Of a DNA stretch of 5,102 bases, positions 1-5,102 are shown in pieces. The stretch covers positions 1 through 5,102 of the forward strand of contig CAMQUX010000113.1 of NCBI GenBank assembly GCA_947037905.1, written 5' to 3'. The first letter of the stretch is position 1, and the number at the start of each line of letters is the position of its first letter. This DNA is from an uncultured Desulfovibrionaceae bacterium. Lineage in GTDB: Bacteria > Desulfobacterota > Desulfovibrionia > Desulfovibrionales > Desulfovibrionaceae. The translations under genes were made by a program, and so were the position numbers. Below the pieces are notes generated by a model. That model did not search any database and was not told the origin of the DNA. It saw only the letters and a program-made list of their open reading frames with translations.

Positions 1-4
1 CTAT

Positions 5-808
5 TTATTTTGCAACAACTAAATCTTCTGCAAAAACTTGTTCTTTCTTTGTGCTTTCTTTACGTTCTTTGTTCAGTAACGCAACTGCTTTTTCTGGATG
101 ACTTTCAGCCCAGAAAGTAAGACGCTGACAATTTGGACAAGCAATAATTTGTTGTCCTTTTTGTAAATCGATAAAAACTTGCGGAGGTACAACAATATTA
201 CAACCTCGACAAACAGCATTATCAACAGGAACAATAACAGGATGCTCTATACGTGAGCGAATGAACTCATAGCGTTGTAGTATTGGTTTTGGAATACCTT
301 TGTATGCTTTTTCTCTTTTCTTTTGAAATTCTTCACACTGTTTAGTGAAAACAGACATGCGTTCTTGCATAGTACTTTCTCTTTCAGTATAGGTAACAAG
401 AATTTCTTCAGCATCTACACCAAGTGAATCAAAAGTTTTTTGCTGTCTTTCTAATTCTTCTAAAAAAGCAACACGCTCTTCTTCACGAAGCGCATTTTGC
501 TTTTCCATATTCTCCATTTCACGAAGCATAGCATGATATTCTTTTGTATTTTGAGCAAGCATAAGTTTATTTTTGCTCTTCTTAATACGAGAATCATCTT
601 CCTCTATATCTTTTTGCAAACGTACTTGCTGAGTTTCTAAATGAGTTATACGCTCTTGGTGTGTTTCTTGACGTCTTTTTATAGAATCAAGTTCTTCTTT
701 AAGCTCTTCGATTTCTTGAGGAATTTTTTGAAGTTCTGCTTCGAGCACATAAATTTCGTCATCAACAAGTTGTAATATAACAAGTTGTTCTATTTGTTCC
801 TGATACAT
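5..808 (-). CDS. Coiled-coil C4-type zinc-ribbon protein (CT398/HP0958-like)
   Basis: This 267-residue protein has two parts. Residues 1 to about 175 are rich in Glu, Lys, Gln and Leu with heptad-like spacing, as in a long antiparallel coiled coil. A C-terminal zinc ribbon follows, with CxxC pairs at C200/C203 and C224/C227, so all four metal ligands are present. This is the architecture of the C4 zinc-ribbon family (zf-RING_7) that includes Helicobacter HP0958 (FlgZ) and Chlamydia CT398. Those relatives bind sigma54 and, in Helicobacter, flagellin mRNA; whether that role holds here is inference. The likely location is cytoplasmic, as there is no signal peptide or membrane segment. The ATG has a good ribosome binding site, AGAGG, five bases upstream (814-818). 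The length is typical and the gene is complete, ending in TAA almost at the window edge. It lies 75 bases after the Nif3-like gene with no clear terminator between them, so co-transcription is likely. A weak TATAAA (831-836) in the gap lacks a good -35. The family call is firm; the cellular role is not. Confidence 0.88.
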   Translation of the reverse strand: MYQEQIEQLVILQLVDDEIYVLEAELQKIPQEIEELKEELDSIKRRQETHQERITHLETQQVRLQKDIEEDDSRIKKSKNKLMLAQNTKEYHAMLREMENMEKQNALREEERVAFLEELERQQKTFDSLGVDAEEILVTYTERESTMQERMSVFTKQCEEFQKKREKAYKGIPKPILQRYEFIRSRIEHPVIVPVDNAVCRGCNIVVPPQVFIDLQKGQQIIACPNCQRLTFWAESHPEKAVALLNKERKESTKKEQVFAEDLVVAK

Positions 809-883
809 GTAAACCTCTTTATAGTGTTATTTTATACTAGCTAAATAGCAAATATAATAAGTTAGGTACAAAAATTATCTCAT

Positions 884-1891
884 CTAAATGCTATATGAAA
901 AAGGGTTTTCACCCGAAAAAAACCGAACTTCGCAAGCAACTTGCGCTGCAAGCTCCTTGGTAAAACGTCGCATCATTTCTTCTTCTAACTCAAAATGTCC
1001 CATATCAATAATGCACTGCTCATTTTCCATACAAGCTACTGCCGCATGATATTTAACATCGCCTGTTAAAAAGACATCTGCACCTTTCCCAAAAGCAAGA
1101 GGAGCAAAATCGCTCCCAGAACCAAGACAATAAGCAACTGTCTCTATTTGCTCTGGTAGTTTTCCACAAATTTTATACTGTATTTTTTTCTCTTGCGAAA
1201 TAAATATATTTTGCAAAAGAGATAAAAATTCTTCTCGTTGATATTTCCTAGGCAATTTACCATATTCGCCTAAGCCTGCAGTATACATAGGGTATGCTAC
1301 TTTAGTATAAGATATGGCACAATTTGGAAGAATTTTCATTATAAATTCTTGTGCTTCTTGTTCTTTTTCACAAAAACAAAAAACATGACAAATATTTTCA
1401 CAACACATAACAGAATGTACAAAAGGAGATATATCTATCTGCTCATTTATTTCATCTGATAAATGATTTTTTACAAAACTAAAACGGACAAAATTTTCTT
1501 TTTCGCTTGGTTCAAGTACTTTTCTATCTGTAAGTTTACAAGCATCACCTATCCAAAAAGCGTTTCCATTTGGAAGACTATCTAGCGAAGTATGTGCAGC
1601 ATAGAGCCATGCACCTTTTTTCATGAGCAAACGAACTATATCTGTATAAGAATTTTTCCGAGATAAAAATTGTGCTTTCATGCTTAATGGGTGATGACTA
1701 ATAAGACAATCTGCACCAAAAGCTAACGCATCTATAATATTTTTTTGTGTTGGCTCTAAAAAAACAGCTACCTTACTAATTTCATTTAACTCTCCAACAA
1801 CTTGCACACCACTATTATCCCAATCTTCTTGTAGATTATTAGGTATATGTTGTTCTAAAAAAGAGAAAAAATCATGCGCATTCATAGCCAT
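884..1891 (-). CDS. Nif3-like dinuclear metal center protein (YbgI/YqfO family)
   Basis: This 335-residue protein belongs to the Nif3 family of ring-shaped hexamers that bind two metal ions per subunit. Many members are annotated as GTP cyclohydrolase 1 type 2, but the physiological reaction is unsettled. Visible hallmarks are WDNSG near residues 24-28, the metal-binding pair H66-H67 in SHHPL, H100 and D104 in AAHTSLD, and H299 with E303 in GHFELE. This is the same ligand set and spacing as E. coli YbgI. GLGEYGKL (206-213) opens the second half and GDVKYH (277-282) precedes the last ligands. Residues about 120-205 form an insertion, which makes the protein longer than YbgI (about 250) but shorter than YqfO (about 370). 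The insertion holds five cysteines within residues 163-174, which is odd for a cytoplasmic Nif3. Two in-frame ATGs exist (residues 1 and 3); an AGG six bases before the first favours it. A candidate promoter lies just upstream (1932-1960). The family call is firm; the substrate is unknown. Confidence 0.92.
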   Translation of the reverse strand: MAMNAHDFFSFLEQHIPNNLQEDWDNSGVQVVGELNEISKVAVFLEPTQKNIIDALAFGADCLISHHPLSMKAQFLSRKNSYTDIVRLLMKKGAWLYAAHTSLDSLPNGNAFWIGDACKLTDRKVLEPSEKENFVRFSFVKNHLSDEINEQIDISPFVHSVMCCENICHVFCFCEKEQEAQEFIMKILPNCAISYTKVAYPMYTAGLGEYGKLPRKYQREEFLSLLQNIFISQEKKIQYKICGKLPEQIETVAYCLGSGSDFAPLAFGKGADVFLTGDVKYHAAVACMENEQCIIDMGHFELEEEMMRRFTKELAAQVACEVRFFSGENPFSYSI

Positions 1892-1897
1892 TTTCTA

Positions 1898-1900
1898 CCT
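1898..1900 (-). promoter_or_regulatory. Ribosome binding site choosing the first Nif3 ATG
   Basis: On the minus strand the sequence AGGTAGAAA leads into the first ATG, so the AGG core sits six bases from it. The second in-frame ATG, two codons on, would be 12 bases away, which is too far for efficient use. This supports the longer reading with residues MAMN. Confidence 0.6.
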
Positions 1901-1931
1901 ATTCGCTTAAAGAACGAAAAACTAATTTTAG

Positions 1932-1960
1932 ACTATAACAAAAAAAATAGCTACAAGCAA
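1932..1960 (-). promoter_or_regulatory. Candidate sigma70-type promoter for the Nif3-like gene
   Basis: On the minus strand a -35-like TTGCTT (1955-1960, three of six consensus bases) is followed after exactly 17 bases by TATAGT (1932-1937, five of six). Transcription would start near 1925 and give a leader of about 34 bases ending in the AGG ribosome binding site. The spacing and the -10 are good but the -35 is mediocre. The spacer contains the eight-T tract that could instead belong to a terminator, so the two readings compete. Confidence 0.42.
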
Positions 1961-1964
1961 GCTA
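1940..1964 (-). terminator. Candidate intrinsic terminator: short hairpin plus eight Ts
   Basis: Read on the minus strand, TAGCT (1964-1960), a seven-base loop and AGCTA (1952-1948) form a five-pair stem followed directly by eight Ts (1947-1940). The T tract is convincing, but the stem is short and has only two GC pairs. It could end readthrough from msbA or an RNA starting inside the intergenic region. It lies within the candidate Nif3 promoter, so it may simply be an AT-rich spacer. Confidence 0.35.
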
Positions 1965-2003
1965 GCAAAAGCAAGTAAAATCTATTTACTACTACTTTTG
2001 CTA
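1963..2003. repeat. Long two-part inverted repeat (hairpin)
   Basis: The arms TAGCAAAAG (1963-1971) and CTTTTGCTA (1995-2003) are perfect nine-base complements. Inside them, AGTAAA (1974-1979) and TTTACT (1985-1990) form a further six pairs around the five-base loop 1980-1984, with a two-by-four internal loop between the stems. The structure is possible on either strand because it needs no GU pairs. On the minus strand its last two bases overlap the first two bases of the short terminator-like hairpin. It could be an RNA hairpin upstream of a terminator, or an operator-like DNA element next to the Nif3 promoter. The complementarity is plain; the function is unknown. Confidence 0.55.
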
Positions 2004-2092
2004 TTACCTACCCAAAAAGCTATTATATACATATTATTCTTAAAAACATTTGCCTTATTAAAACTATAACTACTCTATCATTATTTTTTCTT

Positions 2093-2116
2093 AAAAATTT
2101 AAGCAAGAACTGCTTA
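2093..2116 (-). terminator. Weak candidate terminator after msbA
   Basis: About 75 bases past the msbA stop, the minus strand reads TAAGCA (2116-2111), loop GTTCT, TGCTTA (2105-2100), a six-pair stem. Two As and then five Ts (2097-2093) follow. The stem is weak and the T tract short and offset, so termination may be partial. The position, downstream of msbA and before a separate promoter, is where a terminator would be expected. Confidence 0.35.
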
Positions 2117-2191
2117 TATTACGCCCTTTCATATTATTTTTCACAAAAACTCTCACAGATTATAATAATGTAAAATACTGAAAGCGAATAA

Positions 2192-4012
2192 CTACATTAG
2201 CGATGCTTCATAGAAAGAAGTATACGCTCCATTTTTCGCCATAAGTTCATCATGTGAGCCTTGTTCTAGAACCACACCATCACCAATAACTAGTATACAA
2301 TCCGCGTGCCTAATAGTTGAAAGTCTATGCGCAATAACAATCACTGTACGATCTTTCATTAAATTATCGATAGCTTTTTGCACTACTTTTTCTGATTTAT
2401 TATCAAGTGCAGATGTGGCTTCATCTAAAATAACAATTGGTGCATTTTTTAAGAATGCTCTCGCTATTCCCACACGTTGTTTTTGCCCGCCTGACAGAAG
2501 AACCCCTCGTTCACCTATTTCTGTATCTAAACCCTTTTCAAGAGAATCTACAAACTCTTTCAAGCATGCGTTTTCAACCGCTTGATCTAAATTTTCTTGT
2601 GTCGCATGCTCGCTCCCCAGAAGAATATTCGCACGAAGAGATCCTGCAAAAAGAAAATTATCTTGAAACACTATGCCTATATGCTCACGTAGAGAGTGCA
2701 TTTGCATATCTCGAATATCAAGCCCGTCAATTTCAATACTACCTGAGCCAATTTCATAAAATCTCGGCAAAAGATTAACAAGTGTTGTCTTTCCGCCACC
2801 TGAGCTACCTACAAAAGCGTAGGTTTTCCCTATTGGGATTTCTATATTAATATTTTTTAGCACCGGATGACTTGTATCATAAGAAAAAGAAACATCTTTA
2901 TAAACAATCTTATCCTTAGGGAAAGGCATTTCTTTTGCATCTTCTTTATCTATAATATCTGGAACTTCTTCTAATAATTCAACAACTCTTCCCATGGAAA
3001 ACATAGCTTTATAAAGTCCTTGGTATGTTCCACCTATACCTTTAACTGGAGTATAAAGCATTACAAGGGCTGTTAAAAATGAAGCAAACCCCCCAGCTGA
3101 TATTTGATTTGTTACAACAAGATGACTACCGTACCAAATAGCTGTTGCTATACCAATAGATGCTATAACTTGTACCATAGGTGTAATTAAACCAGTTTTT
3201 TGAATAACCTTTACGCCAAGATTAAATCCAAAAATTTGATTCTTTCTAAATTTTCTACTCATAAAGTCTTGCAAGTTGTATGAACTAATAATTTTATTCC
3301 CATGAAAGCTCTCATTATAGTGCGTTGTAATATCCGCACCAATTTGTGCCCCTTCCTCAAGAAGAGTTCCAAATCTCTTTTTTACAAAGCGAAGTGGTGT
3401 CAAAGAAAACCCTAGAATAGCAACAACTACAATCGCAAGCTGCCACGAATTATAAAAAAGTACTCCTACTAACCCTACAATAGAGAAAAATTTTGTGCTA
3501 AAATATCTCATATTTCCAAGAAGACCACTTGACGCAGCACCCACATCTCCAGCAAACCTAACCATTATATCGCCTGATGTTCGGGTATCAAAAAAAGACA
3601 CTGGATAGATGAGAAGTTTTTTAAACAAGGTAAAGCTCAAATCATTAGTAATTTTACCTCCTACCCAAAAATTTAAATAACCTGCTATATAATTTAAAAT
3701 AGTTTGAAGGAGCGAAAAACCAATTATTAAAAAAGGAATAAAATCTGTTGTCCCAATTTTTTTCTCAACCAAAACAACATCCAGATACGGTTTAAGAGCC
3801 CATGCAGCGGCACTACTCATAAGCCCGATTGGAACTGTTATAGCAAGTGTTAGAAAAAAACGAAACCAGTAAGGTTTCACAAATGGAATAAAAACCGAAT
3901 AATTTTCCTTAAACGTTTTTTCACTTGCTTTTCTAGGTGGCTTTTCGCTTGTTTTTTTCTTAAACTTTAGCTTCACTTTTTTATCTAGTTTTTTATCAGT
4001 TTTTTCAGACAT
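2192..4012 (-). CDS. msbA: MsbA-type lipid A/LPS export ABC transporter (fused permease and ATPase)
   Basis: This 606-residue half-transporter acts as a homodimer in the inner membrane and, by family, flips lipid A-core from the cytoplasmic to the periplasmic leaflet using ATP. Residues about 45-325 form the six-helix exporter domain, with helices near 50-72, 91-115, 172-188, 190-208, 275-297 and 305-322. LKPYLD (73-78) and PVSFFD (137-142) are MsbA-like landmarks. The ATPase domain follows: A-loop Y378, Walker A G402-T410 with K408, Q-loop Q450, signature LSGGQ (506-510), Walker B ending at D530 with catalytic E531, D-loop SALD (534-537) and H-loop H562. All catalytic residues are intact. 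The N terminus carries a lysine-rich extension of about 26 residues absent from E. coli MsbA (582 residues); no other Met occurs before residue 65, and a GAAAGAG ribosome binding site (4019-4025) supports this start. It follows the glycosyltransferase gene by 36 bases, consistent with an envelope operon. A related lipid or peptide exporter is possible, but MsbA fits best. Confidence 0.87.
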   Translation of the reverse strand: MSEKTDKKLDKKVKLKFKKKTSEKPPRKASEKTFKENYSVFIPFVKPYWFRFFLTLAITVPIGLMSSAAAWALKPYLDVVLVEKKIGTTDFIPFLIIGFSLLQTILNYIAGYLNFWVGGKITNDLSFTLFKKLLIYPVSFFDTRTSGDIMVRFAGDVGAASSGLLGNMRYFSTKFFSIVGLVGVLFYNSWQLAIVVVAILGFSLTPLRFVKKRFGTLLEEGAQIGADITTHYNESFHGNKIISSYNLQDFMSRKFRKNQIFGFNLGVKVIQKTGLITPMVQVIASIGIATAIWYGSHLVVTNQISAGGFASFLTALVMLYTPVKGIGGTYQGLYKAMFSMGRVVELLEEVPDIIDKEDAKEMPFPKDKIVYKDVSFSYDTSHPVLKNINIEIPIGKTYAFVGSSGGGKTTLVNLLPRFYEIGSGSIEIDGLDIRDMQMHSLREHIGIVFQDNFLFAGSLRANILLGSEHATQENLDQAVENACLKEFVDSLEKGLDTEIGERGVLLSGGQKQRVGIARAFLKNAPIVILDEATSALDNKSEKVVQKAIDNLMKDRTVIVIAHRLSTIRHADCILVIGDGVVLEQGSHDELMAKNGAYTSFYEASLM

Positions 4013-4048
4013 AAGTATCTCTTTCTATATATTATTATTTATATGTTA

Positions 4049-5050
4049 TTAAAATCTAGATTGAAATAATATTTTCATTCTAGCTGGCAATAGCACAAAT
4101 TTATTTATTTTCAAAATACTAGTAATTTTACTATTACAAAGCAACTGCAAAGAATGTATATCTTTAATTTTGAAAAGCAAGAAAAAATATTCACGTGCAA
4201 GAAATTTTCTTGCAATGACAGGAGAAAAAATATGAGGAAGCTCTTTTGCATGAAGAAACATTTCCAGAAAAATCTCAAGCAGAGGCAAATCTTTTTCTCT
4301 AACTATTTTTTGGAAAAATACATTCTGATAGGCAGTTGTCAATTCCTCATCAATATTAAAAAGCTCTTTCATCTTTTCTTTTTGCGCAAGATAATGCATC
4401 TCTTTCATTTTTTTTTCAGATGTTATTGAAATATTTTCCCCGTGCCATCTATAGTATACAAGAGGACTTGTTATGCGTGCAAAATTTATATATGGCAACA
4501 AATCTAACCAAAATGCATAATCCTCTGTTACCAAGTACTTTTCTTTAAAACGCACAGGATATTTTATAAGTATCTCTTTTCGAAACATAACCGCACTTGT
4601 AAGAACACTTGGCCCTCGAAGAAGGATTCTCGACTTAAGCACACCGTCAGAAACTTTTGCGCTCGCAAGTTTCCTCTTTTTTGGAAACCGAGTATACGCG
4701 CTACTCACAAGACCTATATGTGTATTAGTCTCTAAAAAAGCAACTTGCACCGCAAGACGTGTAGGTACAGCTATATCATCAGCATCTAAAAACGCGATAA
4801 ACTCGCCTTTTGCGAGCTCCATTCCTAAATTGCGTATTTTTGCTATGCCTTGATTTTCTGGATACTCAAAAAGCCGTATTCTTTCATCATTATAGTTTGT
4901 GATTAAAGGTGCGACACTCTCATTTGAACCATCATTTATGATAATTAGCTCAAAATCTGTAAAAGTTTGCCCGAGAATAGAACTAATAGCTTCATCTAAA
5001 TACGATTCTTTTGTATTATATGTAGGTATTATAACTGATACTTTTGGCAT
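4049..5050 (-). CDS. Family 2 (GT-A) glycosyltransferase, probably surface glycan or LPS
   Basis: This 333-residue cytoplasmic or membrane-associated enzyme would transfer a sugar from a nucleotide-sugar donor to an envelope glycan acceptor. The GT-A fold is clear: VSVIIPTYN at 4-12, the NDGS nucleotide-binding motif at 39-42 (D40), QGIAKIRNLG at 67-76, and the metal-binding DxD at D89-D91 within FLDADD. E176-D177 in TEDYAFW fits the position of the catalytic base, and YYRWHGENIS (199-208) is a typical end of the GT2 domain. Residues 210-333 are a Lys- and aromatic-rich, probably helical tail with no clear membrane span; the basic C terminus may touch the membrane. A run of nine As in the coding strand (4408-4416) at residues 211-214 joins the two parts and is a potential slippage site. 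The start is supported by AGAGG four bases before the ATG (5055-5059). Pairing with msbA suggests an LPS core or O-glycan role, but donor and acceptor cannot be read from the sequence. Confidence 0.88.
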   Translation of the reverse strand: MPKVSVIIPTYNTKESYLDEAISSILGQTFTDFELIIINDGSNESVAPLITNYNDERIRLFEYPENQGIAKIRNLGMELAKGEFIAFLDADDIAVPTRLAVQVAFLETNTHIGLVSSAYTRFPKKRKLASAKVSDGVLKSRILLRGPSVLTSAVMFRKEILIKYPVRFKEKYLVTEDYAFWLDLLPYINFARITSPLVYYRWHGENISITSEKKMKEMHYLAQKEKMKELFNIDEELTTAYQNVFFQKIVREKDLPLLEIFLEMFLHAKELPHIFSPVIARKFLAREYFFLLFKIKDIHSLQLLCNSKITSILKINKFVLLPARMKILFQSRF

Positions 5051-5102
5051 AGAACCTCTAGATATTTTTTAAGCTGATAGAAAAGGGAGTTTAAGACAAG
5101 AT
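5051..5102 (-). other. Leader of the glycosyltransferase gene at the window edge
   Basis: These 52 bases hold the AGAGG ribosome binding site (5055-5059) and AT-rich sequence upstream of it. I see no convincing -35/-10 pair and no hairpin terminator. Too little is present to tell whether an upstream gene belongs to the same operon. Confidence 0.5.

Larger units (their letters stand above)
1892..2191. other. Noncoding 300-base intergenic region between msbA and the Nif3-like gene
   Basis: This is the only sizeable gap in the window. I find no open reading frame with a ribosome binding site on the minus strand; the longest ATG frame checked runs only 13 codons. The region is very AT-rich. It holds a weak hairpin-plus-T candidate terminator just after msbA, two perfect TATAAT boxes on the minus strand (2159-2164 and 2022-2027) without good -35 partners, a long two-part hairpin (1963-2003), a short hairpin with eight Ts (1940-1964), and a plausible promoter for the Nif3-like gene (1932-1960). 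The heptamer CTTGCTT occurs three times on the minus strand (1955-1961, 1969-1975, 2101-2107). The region may contain an untranslated leader or a small RNA, but nothing matches an RNA family I recognise. Confidence 0.6.

Noticed and set aside
809..883. Promoter or terminator between the Nif3-like and zinc-ribbon genes
   Set aside because: A TATAAA on the minus strand lacks a matching -35, and no hairpin followed by Ts is visible. Co-transcription is the simpler reading.
1955..2107. CRISPR-like array from the repeated CTTGCTT heptamers
   Set aside because: The repeats are only seven bases, unevenly spaced, and lack unit spacers of constant size.
2118..2131. Short ATG frame in the intergenic gap (minus strand, starting MKGRN)
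   Set aside because: It stops after 13 codons and has no ribosome binding site at a useful distance.
1940..2164. 6S RNA or another known structured RNA
   Set aside because: I cannot recognise the long closing stem and central bubble of 6S RNA or the core of any riboswitch I know.
2437..2778. Open frame of 113 codons on the plus strand
   Set aside because: It lies wholly inside the ATPase domain of msbA, opposite to it, and has no recognisable domain. The msbA reading has every catalytic motif, so this is a shadow frame.
4154..4429. Open frame of 91 codons on the plus strand
   Set aside because: It is antisense to the tail of the glycosyltransferase and consists largely of Phe, Lys and Leu from AT-rich sequence. 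It has no domain.

Overview
The window is AT-rich bacterial DNA. It carries four complete protein genes, all on the minus strand, so transcription runs from high to low coordinates. The order of transcription is a family 2 glycosyltransferase, an MsbA-type ABC exporter, a Nif3-like dinuclear-metal protein, and a coiled-coil C4 zinc-ribbon protein. MsbA next to a glycosyltransferase points to a Gram-negative envelope with lipopolysaccharide. The zinc-ribbon protein reads most like Desulfovibrio-type homologues as I remember them. Together with the low GC content this suggests a reduced-GC member of the Desulfovibrionaceae, such as Lawsonia. That placement is an inference from memory, not a database match.

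Layout from the right edge. Positions 5051-5102 hold a ribosome binding site and short leader but no identifiable gene. The glycosyltransferase (4049-5050) and msbA (2192-4012) are 36 bases apart with no terminator between them, so they probably form one envelope operon. A 300-base noncoding stretch (1892-2191) follows. It holds a weak candidate terminator for msbA, a long two-part hairpin, and a short hairpin with an eight-T tract that overlaps a plausible sigma70-type promoter for the next gene. The Nif3-like gene (884-1891) and the zinc-ribbon gene (5-808) follow, separated by 75 bases without a clear terminator, and probably form a second transcription unit.

How the genes may work together. 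The glycosyltransferase would add sugar to a surface glycan or LPS core, and MsbA would flip lipid A-core across the inner membrane. The Nif3-like and zinc-ribbon proteins are conserved but poorly understood. Relatives of the same two families are, as I recall, also neighbours in Helicobacter (HP0959 and HP0958), where the zinc-ribbon protein acts in flagellar control through sigma54.

I see no mobile element, CRISPR array, tRNA or rRNA, and no convincing new multi-gene system. The points most worth checking are an A9 tract in the glycosyltransferase that could switch its C-terminal half off, the structured 300-base intergenic region, and a cysteine cluster in the Nif3-like protein.
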